64,000 bases of DNA from Exilispira sp964581895 (GCA_964581895.1 CAZOPR010000004.1:248001-312000), one strand, 5' to 3'. Counted from the stretch's first letter, positions 1 through 9,843 are shown. Notes: a model not told the origin generated them from the letters alone. Numbers and translations are program-made.

Positions 1-1753
1 CTTTAATCTGATTTACAATTTTTTTATTCAAAGAAGGTTGAATAAAGATTTTATCAAAAATATTTTTTAACTTATAATCTATATTAACTTTAATTTCAAA
101 ATTATCATCTTTTTGAGTTTTACTAATCTCCTGTTCAAAAATTTTTAAATAAGATTTATCACCTAGCCTTTTTTGAGCCATAAAATTCAACCTGTTATCG
201 AACTTTTTATCAAGAATATTGTAAGAATAAATCATATTTATTTCATATAAACCAATATTAGTATCAGTTTTATTGCTATTATGGCTCTGCTTTTTGTTTT
301 CAAATTCTACATCAAAATTTTCTATCTTAAAATCAATTGATACTTTTAACTTTTCTTCTTCTAAAAGATTTTCATTAATTTTTTTTAAGTCTAAATTTCT
401 ATCTGATATTTTTCTAAGGATAAAAAAGTCACTTTTTATAAGAAGGCTTAGGTTGAATTCATCAAGATTGATATTATTAGAAAACAAACTTTTATCTAAT
501 TTTTGTTTACCATATTTAGAATTAAAAATATTAAAAAATTCAATTAGTGATGGGGAAGATATTTTTACTACTTGAGCTTTATATCCTTTATATACTTCTC
601 TATCATTTACCATTATTTTTACTGCAGAAAATGGAAAAGACATAATTTTATCTTTTATTTTAACTAATATTAATATACCATCCCTTTGACTGATATCTTC
701 ATCAAGTTTAACAAGAATGAAATTTTTATTGAAATCTTTAATAACGCCAAGTTCTGTTCCTATATGAAAAGGGAAAAATGGATTTATAAGTTTTTCGCCA
801 TTTTGATTGTTTAAATAGCCATTTGTTGGGATTCTTGAAAATGAAAGTAGTATATTTTTATTATTATTTTCAAAGTTTTTACTTTTATTTTCATCTAAAT
901 TATTATTAAAAGCCAGATTATTTAAAAAATCTTCTGGCTTCTCAATAATTCTATCTAAAATATTTCTATAGTTTTTAACAGTATTAAAAGTATATTCTGG
1001 ATCTTTCATCCTTCCTTCAATCTTAAATGAATCAACTCCAATTTTGGCTAACTTAATTATATTATCTTTCAAATTTAGATCATTACATGAAAATAAGGAC
1101 AAATTGAGATCATCATACCTTGTTTTTGATGTAAAATTAAAATAGTTTCGACATATTTGAGCACATTCACCCCTATTTCCACTTCTTTTTAGTAAAATTC
1201 CAGATGCAAGGCAAAATCCAGAAAAACTGTAGCATAATGCTCCATGAATAAAAACTTCTATTTCAATATCAGTAAATTCTTTTTTAATATCATAAATATC
1301 ATAAAAAGTACTTTCTCTTGCAAGTATAACTCTTTTTATCCCAAGATTTTTTATAATTTCATAGGAATAGTTGGAGTAGGTGCCACTTTGAGTTGAAGCA
1401 TGGATATTTATCTCTTTCAAAAAATATTTGATTAAGCCAATAATACCGAAATCCTGTATTATTATTGCGTTTGGAGGGAAAAATTGAAGGAATTTTAATA
1501 GTTTAATTAGTTGTTTTAATTCATCCTCTTTAATAATTGTGTTTAATGTTAGATAAATTTTTTTATTATTATTTTTTGCATAAAGTAAAAGTTTTCGATA
1601 TTGTTTTTCATCAAAATTAACCGCATACTTTCTGGCTGAAAAATGAGATAGACCAAAGTAAACGGCATCAGCTCCAGCATTAAATGCATAAATCGCACTT
1701 TCCAAACTTCCAGCAGGAGCTATTAATTCGGGGATTTTCAGATTTTTATTCAT
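1..1753 (-). CDS. Peptidase U32 family protein (RlhA/YdcP-like), 3' end beyond window
   Basis: The frame is open from an ATG at 1753 to the left edge (584 codons, no stop), so the C-terminus is missing. The N-terminus reads PELIAPAGSLESAIYAFNAG, the usual opening of U32 proteins. The family signature is near residue 170 (EVFIHGALCYSFSGFC), followed by further cysteines in CAQIC and FSCND and by FKIEGRMKDPEY. Despite the peptidase name, characterised bacterial relatives such as RlhA and TrhP act in RNA hydroxylation, and the long C-terminal extension here fits the RlhA/YdcP type better than the short collagenase type. Substrate cannot be told from sequence. It stands alone on the minus strand, divergent from the DHH-CBS gene. 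Family confident, exact function open. Confidence 0.85.
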   Translation of the reverse strand, partial: MNKNLKIPELIAPAGSLESAIYAFNAGADAVYFGLSHFSARKYAVNFDEKQYRKLLLYAKNNNKKIYLTLNTIIKEDELKQLIKLLKFLQFFPPNAIIIQDFGIIGLIKYFLKEINIHASTQSGTYSNYSYEIIKNLGIKRVILARESTFYDIYDIKKEFTDIEIEVFIHGALCYSFSGFCLASGILLKRSGNRGECAQICRNYFNFTSKTRYDDLNLSLFSCNDLNLKDNIIKLAKIGVDSFKIEGRMKDPEYTFNTVKNYRNILDRIIEKPEDFLNNLAFNNNLDENKSKNFENNNKNILLSFSRIPTNGYLNNQNGEKLINPFFPFHIGTELGVIKDFNKNFILVKLDEDISQRDGILILVKIKDKIMSFPFSAVKIMVNDREVYKGYKAQVVKISSPSLIEFFNIFNSKYGKQKLDKSLFSNNINLDEFNLSLLIKSDFFILRKISDRNLDLKKINENLLEEEKLKVSIDFKIENFDVEFENKKQSHNSNKTDTNIGLYEINMIYSYNILDKKFDNRLNFMAQKRLGDKSYLKIFEQEISKTQKDDNFEIKVNIDYKLKNIFDKIFIQPSLNKKIVNQIK

Positions 1754-1886
1754 TTATTTTCTTCTTCTTAGTTGAGATTATTTATTTTATTTGCAATTTC
1801 AGAAAAATTAATCGAATAAAAATTTATTTAGTCAACAATTTGATTTTTAATTTTGCTTTTTTAAAATTTTATAATAAATTATAAAT

Positions 1887-3221
1887 ATGATTGCAATTAT
1901 TGGTCATTCAAATACAGATAATGATTGCCTTGGTTCTATGGTTTTGATGAGGTATATATATCCAGATGCTATACTGGTTAAAAGTAACCTTATCCATCCT
2001 GTTGCAAAGAACTTATATTCTCTTTATGCAGATTTTTTAAATTTAAAATCTCAAAATGAAATTTCTGATTTAAAGATAGACAAACTTGTTATTGTGGATA
2101 CTAGAACCAAAGTTCGAATTAATGAATATCTTTCTTTATTGAATTCAGCAAAAGAAGTTGAAGTCTGGGATCACCATATAGCAGATAGTTTTGATATTGA
2201 AAATGCAAAGTTGATTTCCGAAGAAATTGGTGCAAATACTTCACTAGTTGCCTCTATTTTAATCAGAAATAATATTAAGATAAATCCGATAGATGCAACT
2301 ATTGCTTTAACTGGAATCTATGCTGATACTGGCAATTTTACCAATATCAGCACAAAGGATTTAGATTTTGAAGCAGCAAATTATCTTATTAAAAATGGAG
2401 CAGATATTAAAGTTGCAACAAGAAAAATTAAATTAATAAATCAAGAAGGTCAAATATCACTGTTTCATAATATATTGAATAATCTTATTTATAAAACTAT
2501 TAAAGGACATTATATTGCTCTTTCTTATATTGAACTTGAAGAGCAATTCCCTGGACTTTCTGGGGTTGTAGAAAAGGTTTTTGAGATAGAAAATCCAGAT
2601 GCATATTTTGCCTTCTTCGATTTTTCAAAAAACAAAAAAGGTTTGATTGTAGCAAGAAGCAAGAAAGAAGAGATAAATATTCATAATATTTTATATAGAT
2701 ATGGTGGGGGAGGTCATATTTTCGCAGGTTCTGCAAAAATTGAACATGATGATATTAAAAAGATTTTTTTATCATTTAAAAAGGATATAGAAGAAAAGAT
2801 AGAATTTGCAAAAAAGGCTTTTGATATTATGAATAAAACTGTTTATATCATAAAGGAAAACTGGAGTGTAAAAGAAGCCTCAATCTATTTAGAATCCTTA
2901 AATTATACAGGAGCACCTGTAGTTGATGAAAATAATAAACTTGTTGGATTTATTTCATTAAGAGATATAATGAAAGCAAGAAAAATAAATCAAATGAATT
3001 CTCCAGTAAGTGCTTATATGCATAAAAAAGTCATTACAGGTACAAAAGATATGACAATAGAATCTATTGAGTTACTATTTCAAAAATATAATATAGGGCA
3101 TTTGCCCATAATAGAAAATGATAATATAATCGGGATAGTTACCAGAAAAGATATAATTAAATATTTAGGATTAAATCTTGAAGAAAAATATGTTATTATG
3201 CAAAATATTGATAGTGTCTGA
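1887..3221 (+). CDS. DHH-DHHA1 phosphoesterase with two CBS domains
   Basis: 444 residues. The N-terminal DHH domain shows the metal-binding motifs HSNTDNDCLG (near residue 7), VDTRTK and VWDHHIAD. The DHHA1 domain follows with the glycine-rich YGGGGHIFAGSA near residue 273. The last ~130 residues form two CBS domains (MNKTVYIIKENWSVKEA and YMHKKVITGTKDM), which usually bind adenine nucleotides. The family includes manganese pyrophosphatases, oligoribonucleases and exopolyphosphatases. The order DHH-DHHA1-CBS-CBS is also that of the front half of some bacterial tRNA nucleotidyltransferases, but the protein ends after the CBS pair with no nucleotidyltransferase head domain. A CBS-regulated phosphoesterase or pyrophosphatase is most likely. 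No clear Shine-Dalgarno is seen before the ATG. Substrate unknown. Confidence 0.85.
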   Translation: MIAIIGHSNTDNDCLGSMVLMRYIYPDAILVKSNLIHPVAKNLYSLYADFLNLKSQNEISDLKIDKLVIVDTRTKVRINEYLSLLNSAKEVEVWDHHIADSFDIENAKLISEEIGANTSLVASILIRNNIKINPIDATIALTGIYADTGNFTNISTKDLDFEAANYLIKNGADIKVATRKIKLINQEGQISLFHNILNNLIYKTIKGHYIALSYIELEEQFPGLSGVVEKVFEIENPDAYFAFFDFSKNKKGLIVARSKKEEINIHNILYRYGGGGHIFAGSAKIEHDDIKKIFLSFKKDIEEKIEFAKKAFDIMNKTVYIIKENWSVKEASIYLESLNYTGAPVVDENNKLVGFISLRDIMKARKINQMNSPVSAYMHKKVITGTKDMTIESIELLFQKYNIGHLPIIENDNIIGIVTRKDIIKYLGLNLEEKYVIMQNIDSV

Positions 3222-3282
3222 TTTGCAACAAATTTTTTTTGATTTATTATTAAATTAATCAACAATATTAAAGGAGAAAAAA

Positions 3283-3621
3283 GTGGATAGAAGAAAATAT
3301 ACTAGAAGACATCTTATTTTTTATTTAAGAATTTTTGATGAAAATGATATTCTTTTGGGTTATCTTCTAGATATTTCTGAAGGTGGTATCCTTATGATGT
3401 CTGAAACAGATATTCCTGAAGGAAAAGAACTTAAGTTAAAGTTAAAACTACCAAAAGAAATAAATGAGGGGGATACTCTCCATTTTACTGGCATAGTCAA
3501 AAGAATTTCAAAAGATATTAATGAAAGTTTTTACGATATAGGTATTCAAATAGTCGAAAAAGATAAGAAATATTCCGAGATACTTCATAAACTAATTGAT
3601 TTTTGCGGATTTTTCAGATAA
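3283..3621 (+). CDS. Small PilZ-domain protein (probable c-di-GMP effector)
   Basis: 112 residues starting at a GTG, chosen because AAGGAG lies seven bases upstream. A stand-alone PilZ domain: the basic motif RRKYTRRH at the N-terminus and DISEGG near residue 37 match the RxxxR and (D/N)xSxxG c-di-GMP contacts. Such proteins relay c-di-GMP to motility, exopolysaccharide or transcription machinery. It follows the DHH-CBS gene by 61 bases and may share its transcript. Its last 37 bases overlap, convergently, the 3' end of hisS. A second PilZ protein lies at 23557 and an HD-GYP phosphodiesterase at 7481, so c-di-GMP signalling is well represented here. Confidence 0.85.
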   Translation: MDRRKYTRRHLIFYLRIFDENDILLGYLLDISEGGILMMSETDIPEGKELKLKLKLPKEINEGDTLHFTGIVKRISKDINESFYDIGIQIVEKDKKYSEILHKLIDFCGFFR

Positions 3622-4877
3622 TCTATTAGTTTATCGATTTTTGAAAAAATTAGTTCAACACCTGTTATTATATTTTTTAATTTTAATATTGATTTTTCTT
3701 TTTCCTCTTCACCTAAAAAAAGCATAAAAGGAATATTTTTTTCTTCAGCATATTTAAACTGCTTTTTTAGTTTGGTTGCTTCTGGATATATCTCACAAGA
3801 AATATCCTCATTATGCATTTTATTTAATATTTCGTAGTATAAATTCAAATCTTTTGAATTTAAATTTACAATCAATAGATTACAAAAGGATATTTTTGGA
3901 ATAAGATTTTTTTCTATAAGATATGTGATTAATCTATCAAGTCCTATAGAACTTCCAATGCCAGAGTATTTGTTTTTGGAAAAGATTGAAGTAAGGTTAT
4001 CGTATCTACCACCAGAGCAAACAGACCCTAGTTCAATGGAATCTTTAATGAAAGTCTCAAAAACAATTCCAGTATAATAATCGAGACCCCTCGTAATGGC
4101 AAAGTCAATTGTGACAAATTCTTTTAAGTTTATCTGTTTGAAAAAACTAAATATTTTTTCTAAACGAGTATCGTAAATATTATATCTTTCTTTTATAAAT
4201 TCAAATAAATTTCCTTCATTTGCGTATTTTATAATTCTTAAAATTTCCTCGCTTTTATTTCCAATAATACTTTTTAAATTTTCAATAAATTCTACTTCGG
4301 TAATTTTATAATATTTATCAAGAATTAGTAAAATTTCTTTTTCAAATTCAGAAATTCCTATTTTCTCAAAAATCTGATGCAAAAGACTTCTATCATTGAT
4401 TTTAATAGTTATATTAGTAATACCTAAGTTTTTTAATAGATTGTAGATTAGCAAGATTATTTCTATATCACTTTCTATACTATCTATTCCAATAATGTCA
4501 AAATCTGCCTGATAAAATTCTCTAAATCTTCCTCTTTGTGGTTTTTCACCTCTCCATACTTTTGAAATATGATATCTTTTAAATGGGAATACTATTTCAT
4601 TTTCATGCATCGCTACAAATCTTGCAAGTGGGACAGTTAAGTCATATCGAAGGCCAACTTCTCTTTCTCCTTTATCTTTAAATATAAATACCTGTTTATC
4701 TGTTTCTCCGCCACCTTTTCCAAGTAGTATCTCTCTATATTCTAATGCAGGAGTATCAATAGGTAGATAACCAAATAATTTTAATGTACCTTCAATTTTA
4801 GTTATTAAATATTTTCTATAGAATTCTTCACCTGGAAGTGAATCTTTAAAACCTTTTAATACCTTAGGTTCAATCAT
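3585..4877 (-). CDS. hisS: Histidine--tRNA ligase
   Basis: 430 residues, the normal length of bacterial HisRS. Class II synthetase: motif 2 is VWRGEKPQRGRFREFYQADF (residues 107-126), the histidine-specific RGLDYYTG is near residue 262, motif 3 is SSIGLDRL near 315, and an anticodon-binding domain fills the last ~95 residues. It charges tRNA-His in the cytoplasm. Last gene of the rsmE-wecG-hisS operon; its ATG overlaps the stop of the preceding gene by eight bases, implying translational coupling. The 3' end overlaps the convergent PilZ gene and no separate terminator hairpin was found. Confidence 0.97.
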   Translation of the reverse strand: MIEPKVLKGFKDSLPGEEFYRKYLITKIEGTLKLFGYLPIDTPALEYREILLGKGGGETDKQVFIFKDKGEREVGLRYDLTVPLARFVAMHENEIVFPFKRYHISKVWRGEKPQRGRFREFYQADFDIIGIDSIESDIEIILLIYNLLKNLGITNITIKINDRSLLHQIFEKIGISEFEKEILLILDKYYKITEVEFIENLKSIIGNKSEEILRIIKYANEGNLFEFIKERYNIYDTRLEKIFSFFKQINLKEFVTIDFAITRGLDYYTGIVFETFIKDSIELGSVCSGGRYDNLTSIFSKNKYSGIGSSIGLDRLITYLIEKNLIPKISFCNLLIVNLNSKDLNLYYEILNKMHNEDISCEIYPEATKLKKQFKYAEEKNIPFMLFLGEEEKEKSILKLKNIITGVELIFSKIDKLIDYLKNPQKSISL

Positions 4878-5646
4878 TTTTCCCCTCGCTTTTAGTATTT
4901 TTTTTTGAAAATATTTTTTTTATCCTTATAAAAAGAGCATAGTTTAATGTTATAAAACAAAACAATAACAAGGGAAAGATTTGAAAAATCCTTGTTGGAT
5001 GGGAAACTATTCTATAAAGCCACTCAAAACCGCCATTTATAAATTTTTTTGGAGCCCTTTTCCTTTTACCCGCAAATACATCAAAAGAACCTCCAACTCC
5101 CATAGCGACTTTAATTTTATCTAAATTAGAAGCAATCCAATATTCCTGTTTAGGGCTACCCATGGCTACAAAAATAAAATCTGGAGATGATTTTTTTATT
5201 GCGATATTTATTTTTTCTTCTTCATCCTTTTTAAAATAGCCATGATATCTACCAATTACCTTTATTGAAGGGAATGCTTTTTTAATATTTTTTTCTGCTT
5301 TAGTAATAGTATCAAAAGAAGCACCTAAAAGATATATTGATTTAAACCTAATATCAATGTAATATAAAAGTTCTCTAAAAAAATCTATTCCTGGTATTCT
5401 CTTATTTACTTTAAATCCTATAAGTTTACATGCTAGTTCGACTCCTACACTTTCTATAAATACTAATTCAGAATTTTTTATTATATTTTTAAGTCTTGGC
5501 GAAAATAGACTTCTAAGAAGTATTAAAGAATTTAGTGTTATAATATGGGTTTTTTTCCCTTCTTCAAGATTTTTAAAGATATATTCAATAAATTCTTCAC
5601 TTGTGCCATTTGTAATAGTTAATCCAAATATTGAAATTTTATTCAT
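4870..5646 (-). CDS. WecG/TagA/CpsF family glycosyltransferase
   Basis: 258 residues from the ATG at 5646, which has GGAG nine bases upstream; an in-frame TTG at 5661 is possible but lacks a site. The family core is clear: NGTSEEFIEYIF, ELVFIESVGVELACKLIG, RIPGIDFFRELL, FVAMGSPKQEYWI and GVGGSFDVFAGKRKRAPKKF. WecG and TagA transfer N-acetylmannosamine or its uronate to lipid-linked sugars during surface polysaccharide synthesis. A hydrophobic stretch near the C-terminus (ending in ALFIRIKKIF) suggests membrane anchoring, which is not universal in the family. Middle gene of rsmE-wecG-hisS. The sugar donor cannot be assigned because no dedicated polysaccharide cluster is nearby. Confidence 0.88.
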   Translation of the reverse strand: MNKISIFGLTITNGTSEEFIEYIFKNLEEGKKTHIITLNSLILLRSLFSPRLKNIIKNSELVFIESVGVELACKLIGFKVNKRIPGIDFFRELLYYIDIRFKSIYLLGASFDTITKAEKNIKKAFPSIKVIGRYHGYFKKDEEEKINIAIKKSSPDFIFVAMGSPKQEYWIASNLDKIKVAMGVGGSFDVFAGKRKRAPKKFINGGFEWLYRIVSHPTRIFQIFPLLLFCFITLNYALFIRIKKIFSKKNTKSEGKND

Positions 5647-5661
5647 AAATAGATTCTCCAA

Positions 5662-6402
5662 TTATCTATTAAAAATATAGTTTTGATATAATCTTAGAAA
5701 AAACATTGAAGCTATTGCAGCTGTTTCTGTTCTTAATATATTTTTACCAGCAGTTACAGAAACAAAACCTTTATTTAATAGGAAGTTTCTTTCATTATTT
5801 GAAATCCCCCCTTCTGGTCCAATAAAAATAGTTATTTTTTTGAAATTTTCAACTGTATTATTATTAATCAAAGTAAAAAAGTCATGTTTTGTTTGGCAAA
5901 CTTCATCAAGCAATATTTTAAGGTTATCCTTTAATTCTAAAAGATTATCGATTTGACCAATTTTATCTATGTAATAGATTTTTGGTATAAATGGGTTGCC
6001 AGATTGTTTGCAACCTTCTTTTGAAATTTTATTTAACCTTAAAATATTATTAAAAGAAAAATCTTTTCTATCTGAAAATTCTAATGGAACAATAAAAATA
6101 TTATTTACTCCTATCTCAGCTGATTTTTCAATAATAGGATTCAAAGCCCTATCTTTTGGTAAACCAATTATTAAGTTTAATTTATAAAAAGGTTCTTCTA
6201 ATAACATTTTTGGATTGAAATACCCATAAATAATTTTCTTATTTATTTTTTTTATTATAAATTCACCAATTTTATCATCAAGTACAGCAGAAATAGAGTC
6301 ATTTATTTTATATCTATTAGCAAAAAGATGTCTGCTATCTTCAGTTGATAAATAATACAAGTTTTCTTCAAAATTTTCCTTGCTTAAAAATAATAATCTC
6401 AA
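5662..6402 (-). CDS. rsmE: 16S rRNA (uracil1498-N3)-methyltransferase
   Basis: 246 residues if translation begins at the TTG at 6402, preferred because GGAG sits six bases upstream and the protein then opens MRLLFLSKENF, as RsmE proteins do. The SPOUT methyltransferase motifs are present: GLPKDRALNPIIEKSAEIGV, the AdoMet-binding knot IGPEGGISNNER near residue 195 and LRTETAAIASM. The family methylates U1498 of 16S rRNA. First gene of the minus-strand operon with the WecG-like gene and hisS, whose starts follow closely or overlap. Confidence 0.95.
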   Translation of the reverse strand: MRLLFLSKENFEENLYYLSTEDSRHLFANRYKINDSISAVLDDKIGEFIIKKINKKIIYGYFNPKMLLEEPFYKLNLIIGLPKDRALNPIIEKSAEIGVNNIFIVPLEFSDRKDFSFNNILRLNKISKEGCKQSGNPFIPKIYYIDKIGQIDNLLELKDNLKILLDEVCQTKHDFFTLINNNTVENFKKITIFIGPEGGISNNERNFLLNKGFVSVTAGKNILRTETAAIASMFFLRLYQNYIFNR

Positions 6403-6515
6403 AAAACACTCCAAAAATTTTATTTTTAATAAAAATAGGTTTTAAATCTAATATTTCAATATTTTTGAAATAATCCGAAACTTAAAAAAATAGAATTTAT
6501 AAATAGAGGTTTTTA

Positions 6516-7463
6516 ATGATAAATAAGACTAAAAAAATCTTTTTAATTTTTCTAGTATTAAATATTTGTGCAATTTTTTTAGGCGTTGATTCTCCTTCTA
6601 ACAATAGTAATATTGAAGTTTATTTACAATTTGAAAACGAACAAATATATTTTTTGAATTCTCCAATTCTTATTAAAATTGAAATAACAAATAAGTCCTC
6701 AAATAATTATTTTTTCGAAGTAGCTGAAAATTTGATGTTTACAGTCGATTTTAAAGTTTTTACTTCTTATGCAGAACAGGTTCCATATTCAAAATACTAT
6801 ATTTTAGCAAAAGCAACAAAAGAAAAGGTTTATACAAGAACCATACTATTGACTCCCAATCAAAGTTTATCTTATACTGTGGACATAAGCCAATGGTTCG
6901 AATTTAAAGAAGGAGGTCTATATTTTATACAGGGTTTATTTTATCCTTCAATAGAAAGGGATCAGGTTTTTTTAACTAAAAATATCTTAAAACTTGAACT
7001 TAATCCTCCCAAAAGCTTTTTCCCTTCCGAAGAAACTGCAAAAGAGTATGTGCAGGCAAAAACAACTTTGCAGAACTTAAAGGATTTACCTCCATACAAA
7101 ATTGTTGAGATGGCATTAAAGGCAAGAATTGAGCATAATTGGGATTTGTACTTTACATTTTTTGACTTTGATTCTTATATAATACAATATTCAAAGTACA
7201 AAGATATTTATCTATATGCATCGGAACAGGATAGACTTAAAATTATTGAAGATTTTAAAAAGGAAAGAATATCTGAATTTTACAATGATTTGATTCATTT
7301 TGAGATTAAAAAATCAATAATAGAAAAAGATAAAGCAATAATATATGTATATCTTGAATTTAAGTATAAGAATATTATAGAAAAATTTGATGGAGAATTT
7401 TATTTAATACTTAAAAACCAGGTATGGTTAATTTCTGGATATATTTTGGTTCCAGTTCACTAA
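6516..7463 (+). CDS. Exported protein of unknown function
   Basis: 315 residues beginning with a signal peptide or uncleaved anchor (KKIFLIFLVLNICAIFLGV). GAGG precedes the ATG. No lipobox cysteine is obvious. Residues 30-150 look beta-rich, with conserved-looking EIEITNKSSNNYFFEV, and could be an immunoglobulin-like fold of the kind seen in BsuPI-type inhibitors. The C-terminal part (about 190-315) has the helix-plus-sheet look of an NTF2-like domain. Both suggestions rest on sequence feel only. It is single-gene, convergent with the HD-GYP gene. Function not recognised. Confidence 0.7.
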   Translation: MINKTKKIFLIFLVLNICAIFLGVDSPSNNSNIEVYLQFENEQIYFLNSPILIKIEITNKSSNNYFFEVAENLMFTVDFKVFTSYAEQVPYSKYYILAKATKEKVYTRTILLTPNQSLSYTVDISQWFEFKEGGLYFIQGLFYPSIERDQVFLTKNILKLELNPPKSFFPSEETAKEYVQAKTTLQNLKDLPPYKIVEMALKARIEHNWDLYFTFFDFDSYIIQYSKYKDIYLYASEQDRLKIIEDFKKERISEFYNDLIHFEIKKSIIEKDKAIIYVYLEFKYKNIIEKFDGEFYLILKNQVWLISGYILVPVH

Positions 7464-7480
7464 AATTTTAGTTGTAAATG

Positions 7481-8719
7481 TCATATTGATGATAAATCCA
7501 CTATTATATCCCCAATTGAAAAAATTTCTGGGGTAATATTCTCATCTGAAAGATATCTATCTCTTATTTCTAATACCTTTGGTAGCATTTCGATAAAAAT
7601 ATCAACAAGATAAGGATCAAAATGCTTACCTTTTTCATTTAATAAGAATGATTTACATTCCTCTATGTTCATTGCTTCTTTATATACTCTTTTTGAAGAA
7701 AGGGCATCAAATACATCAGCAAGGGCAACAATTCTACCTTCTAATGGGATAGCTTCTCCTTTTAAGCCAAGAGGATATCCAGTTCCATCCCATTTTTCAT
7801 GATGTGTCAGCGCGATTTTTGCTGCTAGTTGTAAAACAAATGCTTCAGAATCCTTTAAAATCATGGCTCCATATATAGTATGTTTTTGCATTGTTTTTTT
7901 TTCATCTTGATCTAAACCAGCAGGTTTTAATAAAATTGAATCTGGTATCCCAATTTTTCCAATATCATGCATCATTGAAGCCAATCTAACATTTTCAGCA
8001 TATGAATTTGAACCTTTTATTTTATATGCCAAAAGTTTACTATATTCGCTCATTCTTCTAAGATGATTGTAAGTTTCTTTATCCTTATATTCAGATGCTA
8101 TACCTAATTTTAGTATTGTTTCAACCTGTGAAACATAAAGTTTATTTGTTAATTGAAAGTTATATATTGCTATTGCAGATTGCTTGGAAATCATATCTAT
8201 TATATACTCAACTCTAGGAGAAAAAGGTATTATTTTATTTTTTTCTTCATCTTTAGCATTAATAAGTTGAAGAACGCCTATTAAATCATTTTGATTATTT
8301 ATTAAAGGGACTGTTAAAATTGAAATAGTATTATAGCCATATTTTTTATCCCAGTAGTCATTATATTTGAATTGAACTAAATTACCAAATTTTTGAATAT
8401 CTGAAATATTGATTATCTTCTTTGTCAATGCGCAATAACCTGCAATTGAATTTTCATCAATATTTAATTGAAATGGTTTAAATATTTCTTGAACAACTTC
8501 TTCACTATATTTAGAAGATAGAAAGTAAGATTTGGAATAAGCAAATTCAAGCATATCTTCATCATTTTTAATATAAATAGTTCCGCCATCACAGTTAGCT
8601 AATGTTCTTGATGAATCTATAATTATTTCCAGCAATTCATTTATATTTTTTATTCTTGAAAGAGAATTAAAAAGAGAAATTATTATTTCAAGCTCTTTTT
8701 TTTTGATAGAATATTTCAT
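7481..8719 (-). CDS. GAF and HD-GYP domain protein, probable c-di-GMP phosphodiesterase
   Basis: 412 residues. A GAF sensor domain occupies about residues 15-190 (CDGGTIYIKN, STLTVPL-like core). The HD-GYP domain follows: MMHDIGKIGIPDSILLKPAG near 250, KHTIYGAMIL, HHEKWDGTGYP near 310 and ALADVFDALSSKR. The HD metal ligands and the GYP loop are intact, so c-di-GMP hydrolysis is expected. No membrane segment: it is cytoplasmic and probably responds to a small ligand or redox signal through GAF. AGGA six bases before the ATG supports the start. Single gene, divergent from the Opp operon. Confidence 0.93.
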   Translation of the reverse strand: MKYSIKKKELEIIISLFNSLSRIKNINELLEIIIDSSRTLANCDGGTIYIKNDEDMLEFAYSKSYFLSSKYSEEVVQEIFKPFQLNIDENSIAGYCALTKKIINISDIQKFGNLVQFKYNDYWDKKYGYNTISILTVPLINNQNDLIGVLQLINAKDEEKNKIIPFSPRVEYIIDMISKQSAIAIYNFQLTNKLYVSQVETILKLGIASEYKDKETYNHLRRMSEYSKLLAYKIKGSNSYAENVRLASMMHDIGKIGIPDSILLKPAGLDQDEKKTMQKHTIYGAMILKDSEAFVLQLAAKIALTHHEKWDGTGYPLGLKGEAIPLEGRIVALADVFDALSSKRVYKEAMNIEECKSFLLNEKGKHFDPYLVDIFIEMLPKVLEIRDRYLSDENITPEIFSIGDIIVDLSSI

Positions 8720-8882
8720 TATTTTTCCTAAATCAAAATTATTTCATTATTTCATTATTTATAATTTATATTTATATTTTCTACAATTTCCCTTTTAAAC
8801 TTAAATAAAATAAAATTCTTGATTTAGCTGAAAAATTATGTTAACTAAGAGACAGCTTAAGCAAACAAAGGAGTCATACTTT

Positions 8883-9824
8883 ATGATTAATTATATTATT
8901 AGAAAACTTATTAACCTTATTCCAACATTACTTGGTTGTATGATAATCTTTTTCTTGCTTTTCAATGTTATAGGCGGTCAGGATAAGGTTTTGTACAATA
9001 TGCTATCTCCAAAGTCAAGAACTCCTCAGCAGATAGCTACATTGAGACATCAGCTTGGTTTGGATAAACCACTTTTTTTACAATATTTAGATTATGTTAA
9101 ACAAGCAGCAACAATGGATTTTGGCAAATCTTTGGCTAAAAAGCAAAGAATTGCAGATTTAATAAAAAGATGTGTCCCTGTATCTTTATCTGTTACTTTT
9201 CCTCCTTTTATTTTTGAATTTTTGATATCGACAGCTTTGGCTCTTTTATGTGCTTTCTATAGAGGAAAGTTTTTAGATAAGCTAATAACAATATTAGCTA
9301 CTATATTTATGGCATTTCCTTATCTAGCATTGATAATAATTGCTCAATCTTTTTTGGCTGCTAAATGGAAGCTTTTTCCTATTTCAGGTTGGGGTTTTGG
9401 AATAGAAAGGATAAGATACCTCGTTTTACCTTGGATCCTTATCACTTTTGCTAATGTTGGTGGTGATGTAAGATATTATAGAACAGTATTTGTTGAAGAA
9501 GTAAATAAGGACTATGTAAGAACTGCTAAAGCAAAAGGTCTTTCCACTAGAAAGATTATGTACACTCATGTTTTTAAAAATGCGTTGATTCCTATTTTAA
9601 CAGCTGTAATTATGTCTATACCTGGCTTACTTTTAGGAGCTCTTTTAACAGAAAGATTCTTTTCAATCCCTGGTATAGGTGATTTAACTGTTACCGCTGT
9701 TTCAAGTTATGATTTACCAGTATTGAAAGCTATGGTTGTAGTTTATACACTATTTTTTATCTTTTTCTCTCTTATTACTGATATTTCATATAGTATTGTA
9801 GATCCAAGAGTTAAACTTAGTTAA
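8883..9824 (+). CDS. Oligopeptide/dipeptide ABC transporter permease (DppB/OppB type)
   Basis: 313 residues from the ATG at 8883, chosen because AAAGGAG lies about nine bases upstream; an in-frame ATG at 8838 has no site. Opens INYIIRKLINLIPTLLG, the classic DppB N-terminus, followed by ~6 membrane segments. The EAA loop for ATPase docking reads DYVRTAKAKGLSTRKIMYTH, and the C-terminus ends with YSIVDPRVKLS, typical of this permease. First gene of an operon of permease, permease, ATPase, ATPase. No substrate-binding protein gene is in the operon; one lies alone near 61 kb. Confidence 0.95.
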   Translation: MINYIIRKLINLIPTLLGCMIIFFLLFNVIGGQDKVLYNMLSPKSRTPQQIATLRHQLGLDKPLFLQYLDYVKQAATMDFGKSLAKKQRIADLIKRCVPVSLSVTFPPFIFEFLISTALALLCAFYRGKFLDKLITILATIFMAFPYLALIIIAQSFLAAKWKLFPISGWGFGIERIRYLVLPWILITFANVGGDVRYYRTVFVEEVNKDYVRTAKAKGLSTRKIMYTHVFKNALIPILTAVIMSIPGLLLGALLTERFFSIPGIGDLTVTAVSSYDLPVLKAMVVVYTLFFIFFSLITDISYSIVDPRVKLS

Positions 9825-9843
9825 TTATTAAAAGGAGAATAAA

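Noticed and set aside
3585..3621. Overlap of PilZ and hisS 3' ends as a sign of a wrong gene call
   Set aside because: Both frames have clear family motifs; a 37-base convergent overlap at the C-termini is tolerable.
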